Part shown: in pieces, positions 4,270 through 6,159 of the stretch
Layout: each line of letters starts with the position of its first letter
How positions within the stretch are numbered: the stretch's first letter is position 1
NCBI GenBank assembly: GCA_964404065.1
Contig: CAYOIP010000058.1
Span: 1 to 6,159, forward strand
Direction of reading: 5' to 3'
From: UBA7396 sp964404065
GTDB lineage: Bacteria; Patescibacteriota; Gracilibacteria; BD1-5; UBA6164
Length of the DNA stretch: 6,159 nucleotides
Program-made: the position numbers and the translations under genes
Notes under the pieces: generated by a model
Database searches by the model: none
Told to the model about the DNA's origin: nothing
What the model saw: the letters and a program-made list of their open reading frames with translations, nothing else

Positions 4270-4292
4270 AAAATATTAAATTATTTTTATGC
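4268..4292 (+). repeat. Shared pre-terminator repeat, copy 7
   Basis: AAAATATTAAATTA element overlapping the remnant's TAA. It is a hybrid: a TTATTTTT middle, as in CCCCGCAAT-linked copies, followed by ATGC and a GAACC-type terminator. Confidence 0.8.
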
Positions 4293-4320
4293 GAACCCAT
4301 CGGTAGATGGTTCTTTTTTT
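4293..4320 (+). terminator. Intrinsic terminator, GAACTC type variant
   Basis: GAACC-(C)-ATC (4293-4301), GGTA loop, GATGGTTC (4306-4313), an 8-bp stem with one bulged C, followed by seven T residues. It ends cassette 7. Confidence 0.85.
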
Positions 4321-4386
4321 GTTTGCATTTTTTGGGAAAAGTTTATAATAAAAGTGAGTTTTAATTTTTAATTTATGAGAATATGG
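4313..4386 (+). repeat. 74-nt exact repeat carrying promoter and leader, copy B
   Basis: Identical to 3343-3416. It holds TTGCAT (4323-4328), a 15-bp spacer and TATAAT (4344-4349), 33 nt before the ATG at 4383. It is the promoter of cassette 8. Confidence 0.92.
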
Positions 4387-4541
4387 TACTATCTAATTAT
4401 AAAAATAATACTTCTTTTGATATAGAAGAAATATCTATTAAAGAATTAAATGAACTTCGTGCTCGTGAAGTAGAAGAGGATTTTGATTTTGAAGAAATAA
4501 AAAAGTATTTAAAACTTAATAAAAAGCTGACAAATGTATAA
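4383..4541 (+). CDS. Small antitoxin of RelE cassette 8 (52 aa)
   Basis: Predicted antitoxin for the RelE toxin at 4534. The 52-residue, acidic, helix-rich product begins MVLSNYKNNTSFDIEEIS and continues with ELNELRAREVEEDFDFEEI. It lacks glycine altogether, so its reading does not depend on the code. Two CGT arginine codons and a CTG are uncommon in the surrounding genes. Its stop overlaps the toxin start by ATGTATAA, so translation is coupled. The promoter and leader are identical to those of the unrelated antitoxin at 3413, which suggests a recent exchange of flanks. The antitoxin family is not recognised by eye. Confidence 0.78.
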   Translation: MVLSNYKNNTSFDIEEISIKELNELRAREVEEDFDFEEIKKYLKLNKKLTNV

Positions 4542-4794
4542 AATAGTATTTAAGAAATCAGCAGCAAAAGAGTTTTTAGCTATTCCTTTAAAAATTCAAG
4601 AAGAAATTGAAGAAAGTTTAACTATTTTATCTGTTTGAAGGACAGATTTACTAGATATAAAAATATTGCAACCAAAAGAAGAAAAAAGATATAGGTTAAG
4701 AGTTTGAAAATATCGTGTGATTTATAAAATAGAAAAAGAAGAGTTGATAATATCTGTTATAAAAATATGAGCTAGATGAGATGTGTATAAATAA
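4534..4794 (+). CDS. RelE-family toxin (86 aa)
   Basis: The clearest RelE toxin of the array, probably a ribosome-dependent mRNA interferase. It has MYKIVFKKSAAKEFLAIP (1-18), a helical IQEEIEESLTIL (21-32), a central KRYRLRVGKYRVIYKIEKEE (51-70) and a final LIISVIKIGARGDVYK (71-86). Arg61, Arg81 and Tyr85 lie at positions comparable to the catalytic Arg61, Arg81 and Tyr87 of E. coli RelE. TGA encodes all four glycines: 35, 58, 79 and 82. Gly58, in the strongly conserved RVGKYRV motif, is among the best single proofs of TGA=Gly in the window. It overlaps its antitoxin by 8 nt and is followed by its own type of terminator at 4814, with only a weak version of the shared pre-terminator repeat. 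Confidence 0.94.
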
Positions 4795-4813
4795 AAATTA
4801 TTCAATTAATTTT

Positions 4814-4847
4814 AAAATCCTTTCTCGAAAGAGAGAGGATTTTTTTT
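4814..4847 (+). terminator. Intrinsic terminator, unique AATCCTTTCTC type
   Basis: AATCCTTTCTC (4816-4826), GAAA tetraloop, GAGAGAGGATT (4831-4841), an 11-bp stem with one G-T wobble, followed by T residues; flanking A and T runs extend the stem. It differs from the other two terminator classes. Confidence 0.92.
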
Positions 4848-4905
4848 GTGGTTAAATGAGACCGGTAGGAAACCCCGGGGTTATAACTAGAAGAACTTTT
4901 GAAAA
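4848..4905 (+). repeat. GC-rich cassette junction repeat, copy 4
   Basis: Has GTTAAATGAGACCGGTAGG and AACCCCGGGGTT followed by ACTAGAAG, very like 584-624 but placed before a MazF-type promoter. The junction element is therefore not tied to one promoter class. Confidence 0.85.
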
Positions 4906-4933
4906 TTGATATTATCATGATTATGTATATAAT
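4906..4933 (+). promoter_or_regulatory. Promoter of solitary mazF-like cassette 9
   Basis: TTGATA (4906-4911), 16-bp spacer, TATAAT (4928-4933), 28 nt before the ATG. Positions 4920-4963 are identical to 1293-1336 before the first MazF-like gene. The start here uses the repeat's last AT plus G, so it sits two bases earlier than in the other copy. Confidence 0.82.
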
Positions 4934-4961
4934 AGGGATATTAAAAAGTAATTTTATAAAA

Positions 4962-5504
4962 ATGAAAATAAATTTTGATATAATAGTTTCAACTATAAAT
5001 GAAACAATATTTAAAAAGATAAATACTTTAAAATTAAGGGAATCATTTATAAAAAATGGTAAAGAAAAATCATCATGACTTGAAAATAATATAAATTGGT
5101 TTTTTAAAAAATTAAAATTAAGTGATAATGAAAAATCACAAGATTTTTATAAATCAACTTTCCATAAATGGTCTATATATTATGTAAATTATGGAATAAA
5201 TATTTGAAGTGAAATAAATGGTAATAGACCCTCTATAATGATAAAAGATACTTTCAATACTTATTGAAAAGACTTAATAGTAATTCCTTTGACAAGTTTT
5301 AGTGATGATAAAAGCAGAGATAAGTTTGATATTTTTATAAAATCTTGAAATGATAACAATTTAGATAATGATTCTATAATAAAAGTTAGATATATGAAAA
5401 ATATATCAAAAAATAGAATCTGAAGTTTTGTTTGATTTGTAAATGATGAAGAAATTAGAAATAAAATAAATAAAAATATAATAAAAATGTTTTCTTTGAA
5501 ATAA
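4962..5504 (+). CDS. MazF/PemK-family toxin with N-terminal extension, solitary (180 aa)
   Basis: Second MazF/PemK-like endoribonuclease. The core begins near residue 70: WSIYYVNYGINIGSE (70-84), then NGNRPSIMIK (86-95), with the arginine expected at the cleavage site, and DLIVIPLTS (104-112), with the conserved Thr. SIIKVRYMKNISKNRIGSFVG (138-158) is the C-terminal strand-turn region. Six glycines are TGA (39, 82, 102, 129, 154, 158); Gly82 in NIGSE is strongly conserved. Residues 1-68 form a lysine- and asparagine-rich, probably helical extension, longer than the 31 residues of the homologue at 1337. No antitoxin ORF flanks it. Both MazF cassettes share promoter, single-gene design and a structured 3' tail. 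The extension could act as an in-cis antitoxin or specificity domain, but this is speculative. Confidence 0.87.
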
Positions 5505-5609
5505 AAAAATCCCCCTTTCAGTTAAGAAAAGGGTATAAAGACAAGTTTAATAACTTGCAAATAAGTATTAGTATTATAATAAAAAACTTTGGAAAATCAA
5601 ATTTTTTTC
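5505..5609 (+). ncRNA. Structured 3' tail of mazF cassette 9, possible small RNA
   Basis: About 105 nt without an ORF, matching in position and length the tail at 1784. Hairpin 1 is CCCTTT/AAAGGG (5513-5533) and hairpin 2 is CAAGTT/AACTTG (5542-5557); both differ in sequence from the hairpins at 1791 and 1821. A possible promoter follows: TTGCAA (5555-5560), a 14-bp spacer and TATAAT (5575-5580). From 5573 the sequence nearly repeats 1850-1906 (about three changes in 57 nt). A transcript of about 75 nt ending at the 5634 terminator is possible. Confidence 0.45.
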
Positions 5610-5632
5610 AAAAAATATTAAATTATTTTAAA
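5610..5632 (+). repeat. Shared pre-terminator repeat, copy 8
   Basis: AAAATATTAAATTA element about 105 nt after the MazF stop, mirroring copy 3 after the other MazF gene. Confidence 0.8.
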
Positions 5633-5633
5633 A

Positions 5634-5661
5634 GAACTCATCGGTAGAGGGTTCTTTTTTT
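5634..5661 (+). terminator. Intrinsic terminator, GAACTC type, copy 3
   Basis: GAACTC (5634-5639) pairs with GAGGGTTC (5647-5654), followed by seven T residues. It is the same sequence as 2729-2756. Confidence 0.83.
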
Positions 5662-5756
5662 GTGGTTAAAGTTTGAGACCGGTCTCAGGTTTATTTGACT
5701 AAATAGGGATTTTGAATAAAGTATTACTACTGGAGACCGGTCTCAGAACTCCAGTA
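5662..5756. repeat. Two GAGACCGGTCTC palindromes at a cassette junction
   Basis: After GTGGTTAAAGTTT, the usual GAGACCGG becomes the full 14-bp palindrome TGAGACCGGTCTCA (5674-5687). A second GAGACCGGTCTC lies at 5733-5744, inside a larger inverted repeat TACTGGAG (5728-5735) / CTCCAGTA (5749-5756). The two are 46 bp apart. They lie at the edge of the transposase relic and may be its REP-like targets or the ends of the inserted segment. Confidence 0.75.
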
Positions 5757-5955
5757 TTTGAATGAAGATTTAAGGCTAAACTTATTAATGATTAAGAATA
5801 TTTAGCGAAATGGTTTAGCTTATGTAAGTTTTAATCCTTTGAAACATGAAATAGTAGATAAAATTGAAGATTATAAATGGACATCATATCATCAGATAGA
5901 GAAATCAAAAATTCAGAAATATAAAGATTTAGTCTTGGATGAGCTGGAGTTTTAG
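5707..5955 (+). pseudogene. C-terminal relic of a REP-associated (Y1) tyrosine transposase
   Basis: The frame ending at TAG 5953-5955 reads GLAYVSFNPLKHEIVDKIED and YKWTSYHQIEKSK, matching the YVHLNPV-x-DYxWSSY region at the C-terminus of IS200-related REP-associated tyrosine transposases (Transposase_17/Y1 family). The catalytic HUH motif and tyrosine would lie upstream and are absent. The same frame is open back to 5707 but is interrupted by TAG at 5803-5805 and passes through the second GAGACCGGTCTC palindrome. Only about a third of a normal gene remains, so it is inactive. Codons such as CAG, GTC and CTG GAG are richer in GC than in the TA genes, which fits a different origin. Its stop abuts the -35 box of the next cassette promoter. 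Confidence 0.72.
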
Positions 5956-5982
5956 TTGCAAAATTTTACAAAAGATTATAAT
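5956..5982 (+). promoter_or_regulatory. Promoter of cassette 11
   Basis: TTGCAA (5956-5961), 15-bp spacer, TATAAT (5977-5982), 31 nt before the ATG. It is the common module, slightly diverged in the spacer (TTTTACAAAAGAT). It begins directly after the transposase stop. Confidence 0.84.
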
Positions 5983-6013
5983 GAAGGTGAGTTTAGTTTT
6001 TAATTATAAAAGT

Positions 6014-6159
6014 ATGGAAATAGTTAATGGAAAAAAATATTATACTAGAGAAGAATTAGATAAGATAATTTATTCAGCAATAAGAAAAAATGCAAAAGAT
6101 ATGGCTGAAGAAATTAAAAGAGAATCTAAATTTAGAAACATTAATGAAGTAGTATATGA
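6014..6159 (+). CDS. Small antitoxin of cassette 11, 3' end outside window
   Basis: First 48 codons of another predicted small antitoxin; the stop is not in the window. It begins MEIVNGKKYYTREELDKIIY, sharing ME-NGKKYY with the antitoxin at 3993 and the YTRE pattern with that at 690, and continues as a basic/acidic helix (NAKDMAEEIKRESKF). The window ends GTATATGA, so an ATG at 6156-6158 may be the start of its toxin in an overlapping frame, as in other pairs. Its single glycine is GGA. The in-frame ATG at 5981 overlaps the -10 box and was not chosen. Confidence 0.72.
   Translation, partial: MEIVNGKKYYTREELDKIIYSAIRKNAKDMAEEIKRESKFRNINEVVY

Noticed and set aside
4851..4881. Possible integron attC site (GTTAAAT fits the GTTRRRY core).
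   Set aside because: No matching RYYYAAC partner at a suitable distance, the other junctions have GTTAAAG or GTTAAAA, and no integrase is present. The core match is expected by chance in AT-rich DNA.
177..5504. TGA as tryptophan (table 4, Mycoplasma-like).
   Set aside because: TGA falls at conserved glycine positions (RVGKYRV, NIGSE, GKGQ) and TGG already encodes Trp.
524..5632. CRISPR array, because of the many repeats.
   Set aside because: Repeats are 100-1000 bp apart with genes between them, spacing is irregular and there is no cas gene.
1..6159. Genes on the minus strand, tRNA or rRNA genes.
   Set aside because: I saw no tRNA cloverleaf or rRNA-like segment, and no minus-strand frame with a recognisable protein. 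All promoters, terminators and coding signals read on the plus strand.

Overview
The window is a tandem array of very AT-rich toxin-antitoxin (TA) cassettes, all on the + strand, from an organism that reads TGA as glycine (translation table 25). That code is known from the candidate phyla Gracilibacteria (BD1-5) and Absconditabacteria (SR1). Read with the standard bacterial code, almost every gene is cut into pieces. With TGA=Gly, seven complete two-gene or one-gene cassettes open cleanly, with one decayed cassette and one cut by the window edge. By hand count the intact genes use about 44 TGA against about 12 GGN glycine codons. Many TGAs fall where glycine is conserved in RelE/ParE, MazF and AbrB families, and tryptophan is separately encoded by TGG. 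I cannot tell the two phyla apart from this piece.

Layout: (1) 38-524 small antitoxin plus 115-aa toxin; (2) 690-1158 second, related pair; (3) 1337-1783 solitary MazF/PemK-like toxin with a structured 3' tail; (4) 2006-2623 AbrB/MazE-type antitoxin plus RelE-like toxin; (5) 2869-3304 antitoxin plus ParE toxin; (6) 3413-3819 antitoxin plus RelE toxin; (7) 3993-4269 antitoxin plus a broken toxin remnant; (8) 4383-4794 antitoxin plus RelE toxin; (9) 4962-5504 second solitary MazF-like toxin with N-terminal extension and structured 3' tail; (10) 5662-5955 paired palindromes and the C-terminal relic of a REP-associated (Y1) transposase; (11) 6014-6159 start of another antitoxin, running off the window.

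Nearly every unit has the same plan: a TTGNNN-15 bp-TATAAT promoter about 30 nt before the first ATG, antitoxin then toxin (overlapping by the same 8 nt in four pairs), a shared AT-rich repeat containing AAAATATTAAATTA at or near the last stop codon, a strong intrinsic terminator from a small set of recurring hairpin types, then often a GC-rich palindromic junction (GAGACCGG plus CCCCGGGG) before the next promoter. Promoter, terminator and junction modules are near-identical between cassettes and shuffled relative to the unrelated genes they flank. This looks like an array built by repeated insertion, duplication and recombination between shared flanks, resembling a TA-filled superintegron without recognisable integron attC sites. 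Each cassette appears to be an independent transcription unit. Functional names rest on motifs read by eye; no database search was possible.
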